From Parietaria judaica (Eukaryota; Streptophyta; Magnoliopsida; Rosales; Urticaceae): 64,000 bases of DNA. The translations under genes and the position numbers were made by a program. Of the stretch, positions 1 through 12,952 are shown in pieces. The stretch is taken from assembly GCA_954871525.1 (NCBI GenBank), contig OX940864.1, positions 14,378,001-14,442,000 on the forward strand, read 5' to 3'. The notes below the pieces were generated by a model, which was not told where the DNA came from, ran no database searches, and saw nothing but the letters and a program-made list of their open reading frames with translations. The first letter of the stretch is position 1. Each line of letters starts with the position of its first letter.

Positions 1-3000
1 ATTGCTATATTAATTGTAAACCCCACAAGATACAAGTTATTTTTTTTTTAAAATATTTTTATAACAATGTTTTTAATATGTTGAAAAAATGACATATTGT
101 TTCCTACACATTTTAAAATATTAAAAAAAAAACTTGTATGAAACACCTGAATTGTTGAAGAGTATTTCCATCGATTTTAATTATTTGCCTTTATTTGCAG
201 TTTTTTCATGTTAACTGTTTTTAAATAACCAAATGAATTATTACTATACAATAGTTTTATGATATAGTATATTTCGTTCAATAAATAATTGATAAATCAA
301 CCTCAATGATGTCATATGTACTAATTGTTGTTTTTTAAAAGGAAAGGGATATGTGCTAATTTTTAAGAGTACCAACTGTCAAAAGTAAAAATTTAAAGGA
401 CCGATTGAATCAACATGCAAAATTCAAAGGGCATTCATGGCAATTACTAAAAGAAATACTATAGTAAAACTGTGGGGTTTTGGCGGGTTAAACTATGCAA
501 AAACAACACAAAGGCGGAGCTTAAATTGGGACATGCACAAGTCACACGCACCAATCTCTAGACTTCTCTTTTTTGGGTCATTACAAGTTTCACGGAAAGT
601 TGAAAAATAAAATTTATTTTATCCTCGGAAAATGAGAAGTGGGTCCTCAATCAGATTTACGTTGGGTCATTATCTCACTAATTACAAGTAATTAATTAGT
701 ACCAACTAAGCAGTGACATTAATTACAAGGCCTAGGAAATGTATTTTTGAGTTTTGACAAGCTAAAGCCTGCAGAGTGTTTGTTTGTTTGTCCGTAAAGT
801 GATCGTTATTGCGTGCATCAATGTAATTATAATCTAAACTACATCACAGCCGTCCGATTTGTAGACTTTGTTTTTTTTTACTTTGAGATTCCATTGGAAC
901 TACTATCAATATTAGATCAAATGAGGAGTATGTTGTGTTTCATCTAATATGCTTATTTTTTCAAGATTGATCAAATACTATTAGTTTCGAGGGGAAACAA
1001 AAGGACATCAGTATTTGAAGCTTAATTGTTGTATTCTGAGGGCTTTCGCTGCCTAAATACGATTGCTTGACTCAAAACTATTGTATTTCGACGCTTCCAC
1101 GGTCAAATTTCAATAAACTATCATAGTACGACAATGGAAAATCCTTCTTTCAAACTAAAAGAACATAAAAAATAGTCAAAATTAAAAATAGTTAAAGCAT
1201 TACCTTCCGTCTTACGACAACGATGATAGAGAAAGCGGAGACAAACAAAAGTAACTTTAATTATTTTTTTTCTTCGACAGAAATGGATAGATTTCAACGA
1301 AGAAAAAACTCGAACAAGCGTATTATAGTGAATATTTGAATTATATGCATATAACAATATTTTTTCCCTTTATGAGGTATATATATATATATATATCCAA
1401 TTTTCACAACAATTTTTTTTGAAAACTTTCTAGATTTTTAACTACTTTATGTGGATCGTTAATTAGATGACCAAATTAATTAGACACGCGTATATAAAGA
1501 AGAGATAGTATCGGCAAAAAAAATTGACTTTCATTGAATTGAAATTGAACTTTAATACTAAAGAGTTTAAAGATAGCTAGTAAAAATATTTTTTCATCAA
1601 ATGTACCAAAAAAATTAAATGTCATATGCATGTTGACTTGTCATGCCACATGATGTGGCATGGCATGTCATCATATTGCATGACGTGACATGACACTTTC
1701 GTGTGACCATTAATTTTAGTAAACTTTCAGAATCTATAATTTTGAATGGAAAAGAAGAATACTCGATTTTTCGGAACTCCAAATCAGTATTTCAAAATTA
1801 GGAATTTATAATTCAGTATTCTGAATTCCGAAAATAGAAATTTGGATTTCTAAATTCCGGGACCTCATATAAACAAGCGATGTTAACTTACAACATCATA
1901 TATGTACACGATAATATGCTTGTAGGATCTCTAGGACAAATTTAATAGGCATTAATGAATAAGATTACTAATAGCAAAACAGATTTACTGAAGGTTTAAA
2001 ATCTTTCTCATTCTCTTTGTTTTGCCACTCGAATGTCGCCAAAATAGTGCTCAATTCACAAGGGATATACAGTGTATCTATAGATAATCTATATTTTAAG
2101 CTTGGCTAAGTTTAATTTGTTTAGTTTGATTGCCAATATCTATATCATGAAACTATAACCTATAACACTACCATTCATTCACTTATTGTTAAATAATATG
2201 TGGTCACACATACTCACAAGGTTTAGAAGTTTCGGCGCTTGAAAGTTGAAACGCAATTAAGAAACATGCATGGCTAGCTTTGATAGATAGAGAGAATCTA
2301 TATGCAAAGACAATAGTGTCTCGAGTTTGGAGCGTTGAAAATATTAACTTTGGTCAAATAATAATGGATGAACATCTACATGTCTATAATATTTTCTCTG
2401 TTTCAGCTTCATTATCAAAGTTTGTATAATTGTATCCTAATCCCACCCTCAAAGTTAATTAATTGATATCATGTGTAGCTGGCTACCAATAGCAACGCTT
2501 AAATAATATAGGCCTTGCATTTGATTTTGTTTATAATAACGTAAGGGAAAAAGGTTTACTTTCCTAGTGATTTTGAAGATATTATGTTTTTCCTTTCGCA
2601 TGTTTTGACTCTGGACTCCATATACGCAATGACCCCGACAATCGACGGTCATCCAGAATTTTCCGGTTGTTTGGCACCATTGGCACCGGTAGCGTGATAG
2701 TACAAATGACTGGAAAATAATATCATTATTTTTTTTTTACTAAAAACTCACAATTCTATTTGTTTAATAAATCATGAATATTATAATTTGTCCTTAAAAC
2801 ATGTTATTAATTTATCATATAATTCTCGTGGTTGTACTTGTCGGTTATCGATTAAACTATAAATTTGATCAGCTCAAACGATTATCAATTTTTTAAAAAC
2901 CTATAATTTATCCGTTAGTGAGCATGTAACTCATCGCGATTATCCCGTTAAATTTAAGAATCAGTCGATAATCAATTATCGGTCATTTGAACCGCATGGC

Positions 3001-5282
3001 AAGCAAACAATAACATCTGATTTTTTATAAAGGCACCATTCTATTTACTGGAAAACTTTTTGAACGGCCTCTAGATTGACATATATAATATCAAAAAGTG
3101 CGTCTATATAATCGATATATATTTATAAATATTATTTTTTATATATATACACGTAAAGTTAATTAATCGAAGCTGGAAGAAAAAAAAAAGTGATACAGTA
3201 ATTTAAGTTGTCGGGAGAAGAGTGTAGAAAACAAACCAAAAAAATGCAAGTATCACGGTGAATGTTGCATTTTTATTTCAAACTCCAAGACTAAGAGAAT
3301 GGGGTTTGTTTCACTGCCCAAATGAATTACTTTTAATTCTTTTTGTGCCATGTGAAAATATTTGAGAGTTTGAAACCCTAATATGGTAAAAGGATCGATG
3401 CATGAAATTCGAGCACATTATGTACTTTCTGAAGCTCAAAAACTCACTTCTGGTTAGCGTTTTCTCTCAAATAGTGACGACTTCTTATAGCAATATCTTG
3501 TCAAAAGAATATTGCGCACTATTCTTTTGCTGACTTTAACCAATAAGGGTCATATCGAGAAATCAGATTTTTACTTGATCTTAATATATCATGTAATATA
3601 CATATATCGCAGGCACAATTATATCCGTAAGAATGTTTGGTCTTCTTGTTTTTTTCTCGAACATTTATATTTGAGAGACGCAGGTTCAAAATCTTGTCAA
3701 AGGAAGATTTTGATAAGATGACATTAAATTAAGGATATATGATGTAAAAATAGCTATAACTTAAGTGAAAGTGACTGACATATTTTATTTTTCATTTCGC
3801 CGCGGCGTATATTCTTAATGCTATCAAAAATTGTAATTCTAAAGACCCGATCACACTTGTTTTAACAGCGTTCAGAGTACTCGCCACGACAAAACCAGAA
3901 AAGGAACATGCGGACGCATTTAATTATCATTTAGTTAATTACTTATGCCGCAAATACTTTTTAAATTAATAATTTTTTTTCATATCTTTTTATTGCAGAG
4001 AGGAACATATATTCTATCTTCAAATCTTTTTGGCCAATGAAAAGCTGAAAGACAGGTTGCTACATTTGTTTTCTTTCACAAATATAATGCTATCTATTTG
4101 CTCTTAACCCATCAAACTTTTTTTGCTATTTTGATGCTCTTGTGGTCACGTACGTAGAGACATTATTTGATATTATTTTTTCAGAGAAAAATGAAAAGAA
4201 GAGAAAATTATACTATGCAAATAATATCTTGAAAAGAAATTCTGAAAGTTCGACTATAAACGACGATAAATGTCTCTGAAATGTTTTGCAAAGATACGAG
4301 TGAAGGACCACAGAGTTCTGGCTAGACTTGTACCTATCATATAATGACTGGCCAATTCAAAATCAACGGCCTCGATCGCTCCATCATCGCATCGAGTGGA
4401 CCACATCCATTGGTTGTACATTACGTGTGGTAACGTGGTACTTGCTGCAAGGGATTATTAACCCCTTAGTATTTTCTTACTACTATATATTAGCGGCAAA
4501 TGTACCTAGATTGTAATCAAGTACGCTAACGGGTAGGTAGTTTTTTTAAGTGGGAAAAATACTCAAGTTCACTAAAACAATAGCTCCATCTAAAACCGCT
4601 AATGAACCGTCATTTTTCTAAGTTAATAAAATTACATACATCACCTCCAAAAGAATTTAATCTAATTTCAATTGCCTTTTTATTATTTGTTAAATATTTG
4701 TTTCCCTCTCTATCAAGTTTTTTCAAAGAAATTACTATTTACCGAACTCAGAACTTTTCCCACCACGTACGATATAAATTAAGGAACATGGGACCCCCGG
4801 TACAGTTAGCCATAACTTAAGTACTTTTACTGCTATTATCCCTTTCTATGCATTATATATTATATATGATATTCAATTTTCGTCTTGAAAAAAAAAAAAC
4901 AAACATGGAAATCAGTACTATGTGTCACAACATAGAATGCCGTTGAAGCAATAAGGCATAAGCTTTGCTGATCTCAACTCAACTATATATGATAATAATA
5001 CTTCAACTGAGAGAACCTTCCTGATATTTGAAAAAACCCTAATAAAATACTATGCTCGTGATTTGTGCTTTCGTGTATATTTTTATGACTACATTGTTTC
5101 TTTGTCTTATGCTACAAAAGCTTACATATTGTGATAGTGTATACATATATTTACAAGAAAATCAAAACTGTAAACACAAGCTCTTACCTTTTTTTTAATC
5201 TGTCCCCATTACCCTTTTTTAGTGCACAAGCAATGGTGGCGACCATTGAATAACCCTCACACGTGTGTACTTCACGTAAAGT

Positions 5283-5283
<1 letters not shown>
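1..5283. other. AT-rich intergenic stretch, no gene seen
   Basis: No open frame here resembles a known family, and the short frames lack splice context or codon bias. It contains AT-rich low-complexity DNA, poly-A/T runs and one compact palindrome near 1.65 kb, listed separately. It lies downstream of the OVATE gene, which reads on the minus strand. Confidence 0.6.
1644..1660. repeat. Short perfect palindrome in a TGTCATG-rich patch
   Basis: TGCCACATGATGTGGCA is a perfect inverted repeat with a one-base centre. It sits in a patch (about 1621-1695) that repeats the words TGACAT, GGCATG and GTCAT on both strands. It could form a small cruciform or be a remnant of a transposon end; no function is assigned. 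Confidence 0.5.

Positions 5284-5314
<31 letters not shown>
5284..5314. repeat. (GA)n microsatellite
   Basis: Uninterrupted AG dinucleotide run of about 15 units, about 190 bp downstream of the OVATE gene stop codon (gene on the minus strand). Confidence 0.95.
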
Positions 5315-5316
<2 letters not shown>

Positions 5317-5502
5317 CAAAAAGTTATAGCCATCATTTCTGGGAAGTCATAACAGAAAGTTCGGCTATACGAGTCATCTTCTTCAGATGCTCTTCATTCA
5401 GATTCACATATAATATATTCCGTACAAAATGATGAAAAAGGATATGTAAGAATAATATAACTAACGATAACTAGATTACATACTATCTATCATCAGATTC
5501 AA

Positions 5503-6309
5503 TCACGACGATACATCATCGTCGTCGTCGTCATCCTCGTTGATCTCTTCCTCGGTGCTCTCCAACAACGAGGACAAACAAGAGGTTTCAATCTCTTGAT
5601 CGTTAGAAACTCGCAGTACCGACGAGGGCACGCAGTTGGGAGTACTCGACGATGAAGATATCGAAGAAGACGAAGCCGAAGAAGAAGAAGAAGTGTTGCA
5701 GAACGACAATGGCGAATACGGAGATTCGCAGTCGAAGCACCTGGGGTTATTCGCCTTCGCGGTGATGTCGAAAGCGAGACCTACCAGCACGTCAACGAAA
5801 GCCGCGATGACGTAGCCGTGGTTGTCCTTGCCGTTGACCTTCAGGTACCAGCAGAGAAGCTCCTCCAGCGAGTCCCACTCTTTGATCCCGTGAGCCTCCA
5901 CCATCTCCTGCATCGATGCCTTGAAGTCCAAGTAAGGGTTTCGCGACTCCATCGACAGAGCCACGCTCTCTTTGAACGGAACCGCGCTCTCGTCTTCGTC
6001 CTCGTCTAGGGTTAGGGTTTGCTTGTGAGCTTCTTCGAGGATGGAGCTCGTCTCGCCCGGCTCCACGAAGACGAGCCTCTCCGAGTCTGACGTCCTCAGC
6101 CCTCGGATCACCGCCTCGTCTGGGTCAACGCTCGAAGAGGAAGCGTTGACCGCCACGTCCTCTGCAGTCATCGCAGCTCTGAAAGAGAGGGTTCTGGCTT
6201 GGGTGCAGGAAGGCCAAGGCCACAATGGGCTGTTGTTGTTGTTGTTGCTGTTGTGATGATGATCTGTTTGGTTGGAGAGAAAAGGGAAGTTCATCATTTT
6301 CTTGCCCAT
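5503..6309 (-). CDS. OFP: OVATE family protein (OFP), 268 aa, intronless
   Basis: Plant-specific transcriptional co-repressor, a family known to bind KNOX/BELL and TRM partners and to shape organ growth. The OVATE domain is visible at about residues 115-177: a start SVALSMESRNPYLDFKASM, then the core EWDSLEELLCWYLKVN, and an end HGYVIAAFVDVLVGLAF. The N-terminus has a His/Asn-rich stretch (17-26) and the motif PSCTQARTLSFRA typical of this clade. An acidic patch (102-107) lies before the domain. The C-terminus has a poly-Ser run and a final acidic DDDDDD tail. Length and the lack of introns fit the family. The start chosen is the first in-frame Met after a CT-rich (GA-rich on the sense strand) leader. 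Closest in style to the OFP13/15/16/18 group, but the subgroup is inferred. Confidence 0.93.
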   Translation of the reverse strand: MGKKMMNFPFLSNQTDHHHNSNNNNNSPLWPWPSCTQARTLSFRAAMTAEDVAVNASSSSVDPDEAVIRGLRTSDSERLVFVEPGETSSILEEAHKQTLTLDEDEDESAVPFKESVALSMESRNPYLDFKASMQEMVEAHGIKEWDSLEELLCWYLKVNGKDNHGYVIAAFVDVLVGLAFDITAKANNPRCFDCESPYSPLSFCNTSSSSSASSSSISSSSSTPNCVPSSVLRVSNDQEIETSCLSSLLESTEEEINEDDDDDDDVSS

Positions 6310-6483
6310 GAGAAAATCTCTCTCTCTCTCTCCTCTCTTTCTATGGATTCTGGTTTATGGGGTGGTAAAAGGAGCTCACTTTCAGGGACCCTTTTGCGAG
6401 AGGGGAATAGGGTATGTGATGTTCTTGCTTGAGGAGATTTGAAAAGTGAAATTGAATGTTCGGTTGGAGCTGTAAATGTAGAA

Positions 6484-6491
6484 CTATTTAT
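6484..6491 (-). promoter_or_regulatory. Possible TATA box of the OVATE gene
   Basis: On the minus strand this reads ATAAATAG, about 175 bp upstream of the OVATE start codon, with a CT/GA-rich leader in between. This spacing is plausible for a plant TATA box, but no transcript evidence is available. Confidence 0.35.
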
Positions 6492-6630
6492 GTGGCATTT
6501 ATGGTTTGGTCAGAGAGGGGGTTGGGTTGTGATTGTGAAGAGGAGGTTTTTGACGCAATGGGACAAGTGGGAGACCCAAAAAGAGTGAAATTAAAATAGG
6601 AAGATAAAACAATTCAAACGAGGGATGAGA

Positions 6631-6702
6631 TTAATAAAAATAAATAGATAAATAGTGACCAATATATTAATAAAAATAAATAGATAAATAGTGACCAATA
6701 TA
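6631..6702. repeat. Perfect 36-bp tandem duplication in the OVATE upstream region
   Basis: Two adjacent identical 36-bp units (6631-6666 and 6667-6702), each ending in GTGACCAATATA and carrying a CCAAT core. They lie about 320-390 bp upstream of the OVATE start codon. Perfect identity suggests a recent slip duplication. Confidence 0.9.
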
Positions 6703-8405
6703 GATTTTGGAATAAACAATTTTGTGAGGGATGATGTGGGTTCTTTTGGGAATTGTGGTAGTAATTTAAACTTACAATATTTAGATTGATATCACTGCAT
6801 GATTGTTTTTCATAGTAAGAGGCAACTCCAATGAGATTGCCATATACCGAAAATACAAAACTAGTGTATTTTTTACACTATATATATATCACTTTTAAGA
6901 CCATCTCCAATACGAGATAATACAGGACTCACAAAAATAACACAATTTTAGTGTGGTGTGTGTAACACTGTCACATTGGAGAGGGGCATTGTGTAAAATT
7001 ATACTGTTTGGTCTTTTGAGATACCTTAAAAATATTTTAATTAAATATTATAATAATAAAATTGTAATTTTTGCTGTAATTTTTAGTATTATGATTGGAG
7101 TAGAGAACAAAAATGATGCTTAACAGCATACTAGAATAGTAGAATTTTAACAACAAAAAGAAAGTTTACGGTTGGAACTTGGAGGTGGACTAATCCTGTA
7201 AATCTCAAAATATAATAATATGCTATTACTAATTTGCTATAGCATCACTCCAACTTTTACATAAAAAAATAATACATACATGAAATTCCAATAGATTAAG
7301 CTGGGTGTAAAGCTATAAACTATAATATTTTACTAAAATGTAGTTCATGGTTGAAAACAGCATATTTAGCCTTAGCTTTTTTTATGTTTTTTTTTTTTGG
7401 CCATTTTGACTTCTTTCATCTCTAGATATATGCAGGTAAAAAAATGCCGATATAACAAACAAATTTACTTATTTATTTGTATCTCTTCATCGCGTAACTT
7501 AGTAAAAAAAAATAATGCACTTTTTTGCCCTTCAAATGATTACATGCACTATATAGCTTTAGCTAGCAATTAGTCACTATTACTAATCATATAAGCATTG
7601 GAAATTCTGCATAAATTTCTATTGCATTTTCAATATCAGCTTGGTTGTTAGATTCTGATATTTTAGTGGGGCCACAAGAAATAAATCTGCTATAATATTG
7701 ATTGCATTAGCTTATCTTTCATGCTAATCCAATACTTGCCCTATAATTAAGTAGCTCAGCAATTAATGAGTTTCTTTGTGTATTAAATTCAAGTTTACTG
7801 GTAATTACCAACAGCAATATTATATTGGGATTCCAATTTCCATGTGATCATCCACTAGATTTTTGAACAAAGCGAAGTATCATAATTTTTTTTAGGGTTA
7901 ACAACGTGTGAGATCTTGTTATATTTTATTTTTCTCTTGACATAATTAAACTCAATTTTTTTTTTAAATGTTTTGTATATAATTGAGATTATTTTTAAAT
8001 TTGTTACTTTTTCAATCAATTTGACACAATTTAATTGGATGTGATATTAAATTTTTAACACGTGTTATCTTTGTAAAAAAATAAAAATGAGTAGATTAGT
8101 ATTTACGGGAGTTTCTTGATATGTCATATGCATGAAATTTACAAAAAAAAATAAAAAAAATAAAAAAATTGAGAACTTTAACTATAAAATATGCTTACAG
8201 CGCTAAAAGGTCTTAAACGTTGAGTACTTACTTAACTAACCACTATTACTGTTTTTTACTTGTAATCACTTTTTATTGAGGATTATAAAAACTTATTTAA
8301 GATGTGACTAACTCATAAATATATGATGTATAACTTTGAAAATGATATCACGTATCCTACGTGTGAAAGTGACATAAAATATAAGCAATATATAAATTAT
8401 TATTT

Positions 8406-8452
<47 letters not shown>

Positions 8453-11221
8453 CTACTTTTTGCTTAAAAACTGATAAAATAAAATAACAATTTTCCATTC
8501 GAGGAAAGACAATAAAACAAATTTTGGGGATAAAATGATTCCATTTGAAAGAAAAGACGAATTGGCACAACAAACATTAAGGTCTTAAGGATATAGTTAA
8601 TCAACTTACATTACATGTGATAATGATGGCTAATGTCTGAGCAAACATAGATTTTGATGGGCAAAAAATGTAAGTATATAAACGTAGAAAAATAGTGATT
8701 GCTGAGCTTAGAAATAATGAAAATGGGTAACTAAGAAAATGATCTTGTTTAGGCCTTAGCTAACTCATAGGACTAAAAAAAACGTTATACTTGTGTGATT
8801 TTTTATTTATTTATTTTTTGCACAAAATGTATTCGAATATGACTTTAAGAGCCTCTTTAGTACAGTTCGGAGAGATCTTTTTTTTTTTTTTTTACGACCG
8901 TGTTTAAAAAAAAAAAAAAAAACTTGCCTGGTGCATATATTCTTTATTATTATGATGTTCTTGAAAATTAAATTGCCATTTAGTAAAAGTTAAGCTTCTA
9001 ATTAAAAAGAAAACAGAAAGTTTGTTTAAAGTGCACTTTCTTACCATTTAATTTAACGACATAATTATCCAAATATTATTTAAATTCTTAAGTAAATATT
9101 CTATACAAAGAAATAAATATTAAGAAACTAAATAAAATAAGAATTTTTAAGATTTTAAAAACAGAAAACTAATTGTACCGATTATATTATGAGTAAACAG
9201 GTAATCGACGGGTATTTTGTAAAATAATAGTATTAGAATTAATTATGAATATTTTTTAGAAGTACTAATTATAAAACCTAATTTTTCACATCAATTTTAT
9301 TTTCTTATTAGACATTTCACACATACTAAAAGTACTTCTTAAAAAACAGTCTTCACTAAACTTGATTTTAATTATTTTCTTTCTCGGAAATACTATCCAC
9401 CAAACATGATTTTCAATACAAATCTAAAAAAAATTAAAATTAAAATTAATCTCTTGAAAATATTTTATAAATAAAAAAAACACCCATAAAATACCAAACG
9501 GACCCCAAAAATCCCATAATTTTAGTGTGAATGTTCGAAGGCCAGATAGCATCCAACTCTGTTTGAAACAAATCTCATAAAAATTTCGTAAAACTCCATA
9601 TAAATTGTAAAAACCTCAGCATCTCATACATATTCTATAAAAATTCAAAATTCAAAATCCAATATTTTTAATTTAAATAAGTTAATAATTCTATATTTTT
9701 TAGGATATAGTTTTTTACTTTTTAATAAAAAAAACTAAAAATATTTAAATGATTAATTAATTTTTCTAGTAAATAATTAATATTTTAAATACTATTATTT
9801 TACATACTAGTTGTCGGAATACTTATTGGTTATCGATAAATTCACAAAATCTAATTGACACAATCAGTTAGTAGATTCTAAAATCCCATAAATAAATTAG
9901 ACTATCGGACGGTTCTCGATTATTGGTTTTTTTTTTTTTCCTTGGTTAGGGCCATCAGAATCTGAAGATGAGAGTAGATATGGACCTCAAGACTCAGTGA
10001 GACAGTGAAGCTGTTTTTAATGTTGTGGTTTTCTTGGAGGGAAAAAAAGAAGAAAAGATAAGTTCAAAAATAATACAAAGGCATATGTGTGGGGATGAAT
10101 ATCATGTGGCTGTATACAACAAGAGTAACTCTCACCTACATGTGCTCTTTCCTTAGCATTTGCACAGTTGCACTGAGGGGATTGAGACCCTTTGACAGGG
10201 ACTCATTTATTATTTTTCCATGTATTGGTGGAGATTTTCTGATTTATATTATATTTTTGGGTATTTGGAGTAGAGAATCAGATGAATTCAATGAAATGGG
10301 GATAGAATTTTGCCCAAAGATTCAGATTTATTGCCCTTAATATTGATGGCATGCTTGGGGTGTTCCTAACCTACAAGGAATAGGTCACATCCACTAATTG
10401 ATTGCTTGAGATTTATTTCAAGCGATGAAGACCTCTTATAATATCTCACTTTCTTCCTCATTATTCATTTTGGATAAAATAAGTTCTTAGGTATATTTAG
10501 ATTTTTTGTTAGTTTCTTAAGTATTTATTTAGTAGATCTGCGAATTTTAACACAAAGGATGATTTTACTTTCTGTTATTTGTATGTCCTTAGTATAGCAT
10601 AAGATAATTAACATGGAATAGAATTACGAGACACGTGACTTTCGGCTCTTATCATTTAGTACATCATTTTAGTTTCATATTTATGATAGATGACACTGAA
10701 TCTCCTCAATGTCACTTGGTTCCCTCAAAGTTTTGACTTGTTTCTTTTTTATCCTTCAATTTATTCTGTAGTCTCCACCTTAGTGACAATCCCACACCGG
10801 TTTTTTATTGTGAAGTTACACAAATGAAAAATTATATATCATTGTGATGTTAGCTAATAATGTACCTAGTCTTTCACTGCGAACATATCGTGTAACATTT
10901 ACCAATAATGTTTCCTCTAACAATGATAGAAAAACTATGTAACCACTTGCATTGCTTCCTCAATATTTTATAAGTATATTTGTAGCTCTTATTTGTTATG
11001 CAAAAACTGTGTCTTCATTATAAACTTTGATTCGTGGATGTGCCAATTAAGTTAAAATTGATCGGATTTGTACTTCGTAAGGTGACAACGCGGATTGTAC
11101 CTCCAAAGCTTCATTACATCAGAAAGAGCACATTTATCGTTCAAAAGATATTTGAGATTTTATCGTTCAAATTGAAAAATCATCAAGGCTTCCAGTTGTA
11201 AATTCAATCTTACGTCGTAAA
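6703..11221. other. AT-rich intergenic stretch, no gene seen
   Basis: No supported coding sequence. It contains poly-A/T tracts, an (AT)n run at 8411-8450, and a region around 6.82-7.27 kb with CTCCAAT / ATTGGAG words in both orientations that may be an old MITE but could not be delimited. Confidence 0.55.
8411..8450. repeat. (AT)n microsatellite
   Basis: Uninterrupted AT dinucleotide run of about 20 units. Confidence 0.95.
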
Positions 11222-11361
11222 ATGTCAAAACGAAGATTAAAGACATTTATTTTTCCTTGCAATATATATTTTTATTTTCCAAAAGAAATTGTAGTATGTC
11301 AAACCTAAGATTAAGACATGTGTTTTTCTTTGCAATATATATTTTTATTTTCCAAAAGAAA
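11222..11361. repeat. Imperfect tandem duplication, ~66-bp units
   Basis: Two copies (11222-11288 and 11296-11361). Both start ATGTCAAA and end with the same AATATATATTTTTATTTTCC plus AAAAGAAA. They differ by a few substitutions and a one-base indel. Confidence 0.85.
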
Positions 11362-11879
11362 GACTCAAATACAAAGACAATTCACAAAAAAAGAGGATCA
11401 AGTGGACCCATTAAGCCCGTTGGTTACAGGCCCACAAAACGGCGTATGCACATGACTTTGTCATCAGATATTATTAAAAAAGAATTGATATTATAAAATT
11501 ATAATAGTCCCTATACAAAATAGTGACAATAAACAATTATTATAAGATAATAATAATAATAAGTGAGCTGTAATATATCATCTACATCAAACCCAAAAGG
11601 ACCATGTATAGTGCTCTTGATTTTATGAAGTGCATATATATATATATCCACCCAAATTGTAACCTTAAGGATCGAATATAAAAAAATGAGGCAAAATAAA
11701 TTGTTGTTAATATACATATAAATAATATATATATATATATATATATTATATAACAGGGAAACAAGGAAACAAAATTCTAGCGGAAAAGTTTGTCCCACCA
11801 TAACACTGGGCATTTTGTTGTACAACTTTATTGTGCAAAGCTTTCAGGCACTGAAATACTAAAACAGATATATGCTCCC

Positions 11880-12081
11880 TTTTTTTTTTTTAATGGGGTC
11901 TATCGGCAATCTTACAATGCACTCTCGCATTATTAAATATAATTAGTGTAAGAATAGGTGACACTATTGACCAAGTTTACATATGTAAACGGGGCACTCA
12001 TTTGAATCTCATAGGGTTTGAACATTTGACCTCTTGAATAGGTATGTAGTGGAGTTACCACTAGGCCAAGCAAGTTTGGTT
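11880..12081 (-). mobile_element. tRNA-derived SINE, copy 1
   Basis: On the minus strand the element starts with a tRNA-like head (GGCCTAGTGGTAACTCC, then a diverged B-box region GTCAAATGTTCAAACC) and ends in a poly-A tail, seen as the T run just after 11880. It is flanked by a perfect 12-bp TSD, ATATATGCTCCC, at 11868-11879 and 12082-12093. It is clearly related to the copy at 29107-29318: shared words include ACAATGCACTCTCGCATTA and AGTGTAAGAATA. SINEs are non-coding and move with LINE machinery. Confidence 0.88.
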
Positions 12082-12093
12082 ATATATGCTCCC

Positions 12094-12952
12094 ATTGAAG
12101 AAATAAATAAATATCGCATTTTTACATTAAATAAATGCATATATATCGCTGTCAATAAATTAGTAGGACTTTATGGCATTTTCTCGGGCTGGGTCCGAGA
12201 ACTTCAATAACCAAGCATTGTGCGTTGATCGCATTTTTTTAAGAATCGGGACAAACTTAAGAATTTTTTAGGTATTTATTTGTCGATTTTAGTTAATTTT
12301 TATTTTATTTAAATACCTTTTTCCTCCTCATATATATAATTATATATACACAATATATACTAATTTATCAATTACTGGAATTCAAACCCTCTTATAATTT
12401 TGTACAAATTTGCAGATTATAAAATGGATAATCAAAATATTCGTGATGATTTAAGTAAACTAAAAAATTACTTGAAACAATTTATCTTGTTCCATACAAT
12501 TTTCTCACCTATTTAATTTTTTTGATTTTCTCATTTTCACTTCTTAATTTTTGTACTCTTTATATGTAGCTTGAAATGAATCTCAAGTGAAACACAGTTC
12601 TAAAAGAGAAAAAAAAAACAGATGAACTGATGAAGCACAAGATAAATAATAATAATTATAATTATAAAGAGTAAATTATTTTGGTAATAACACAATACTT
12701 AACCCCATATGGCTCGGGCTCGCGCCATTCAAGCTATAAAACACTTGAACTTCTCTGCCAACCGAGCTGCACCTTTACTTTGTTAATTAAACCATTTCTT
12801 TATAATTTTATACCAATATTAATACTTTTAAATCTTTCAAAAAAGAATTTTCTTGAAATTTTTTATAAGTCATTTTAAGGTGCAGTCCATGCATATCTTC
12901 GTTGCCTTCGCCCCTACATAGCTCCCCTATATGGCCTTGGAATATACATATA
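12094..12952. other. AT-rich intergenic stretch, no gene seen
   Basis: Low-complexity AT-rich DNA between the SINE and the pogo-like element; no supported frame or repeat boundary. Confidence 0.5.

Noticed and set aside
4530..4850. Possible MULE-like MITE (GGGAAAAATACTC ... GAGTACTTTTACTGC style words)
   Set aside because: The inverted similarity is short and the flanks do not match; it could be chance in AT-rich DNA.
6820..7270. Possible MITE with CTCCAAT / ATTGGAG words
   Set aside because: The words occur in both orientations, but no end pair with a matching TSD could be fixed, so it is mentioned only as part of the intergenic stretch.
8411..8450. AT run as a possible matrix-attachment or origin-like site
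   Set aside because: It is a simple dinucleotide microsatellite; nothing around it supports a specific role.
10089..10340. 83-codon plus-strand frame
   Set aside because: Hydrophobic, AT-driven composition, no recognisable motif, no promoter or splice context.
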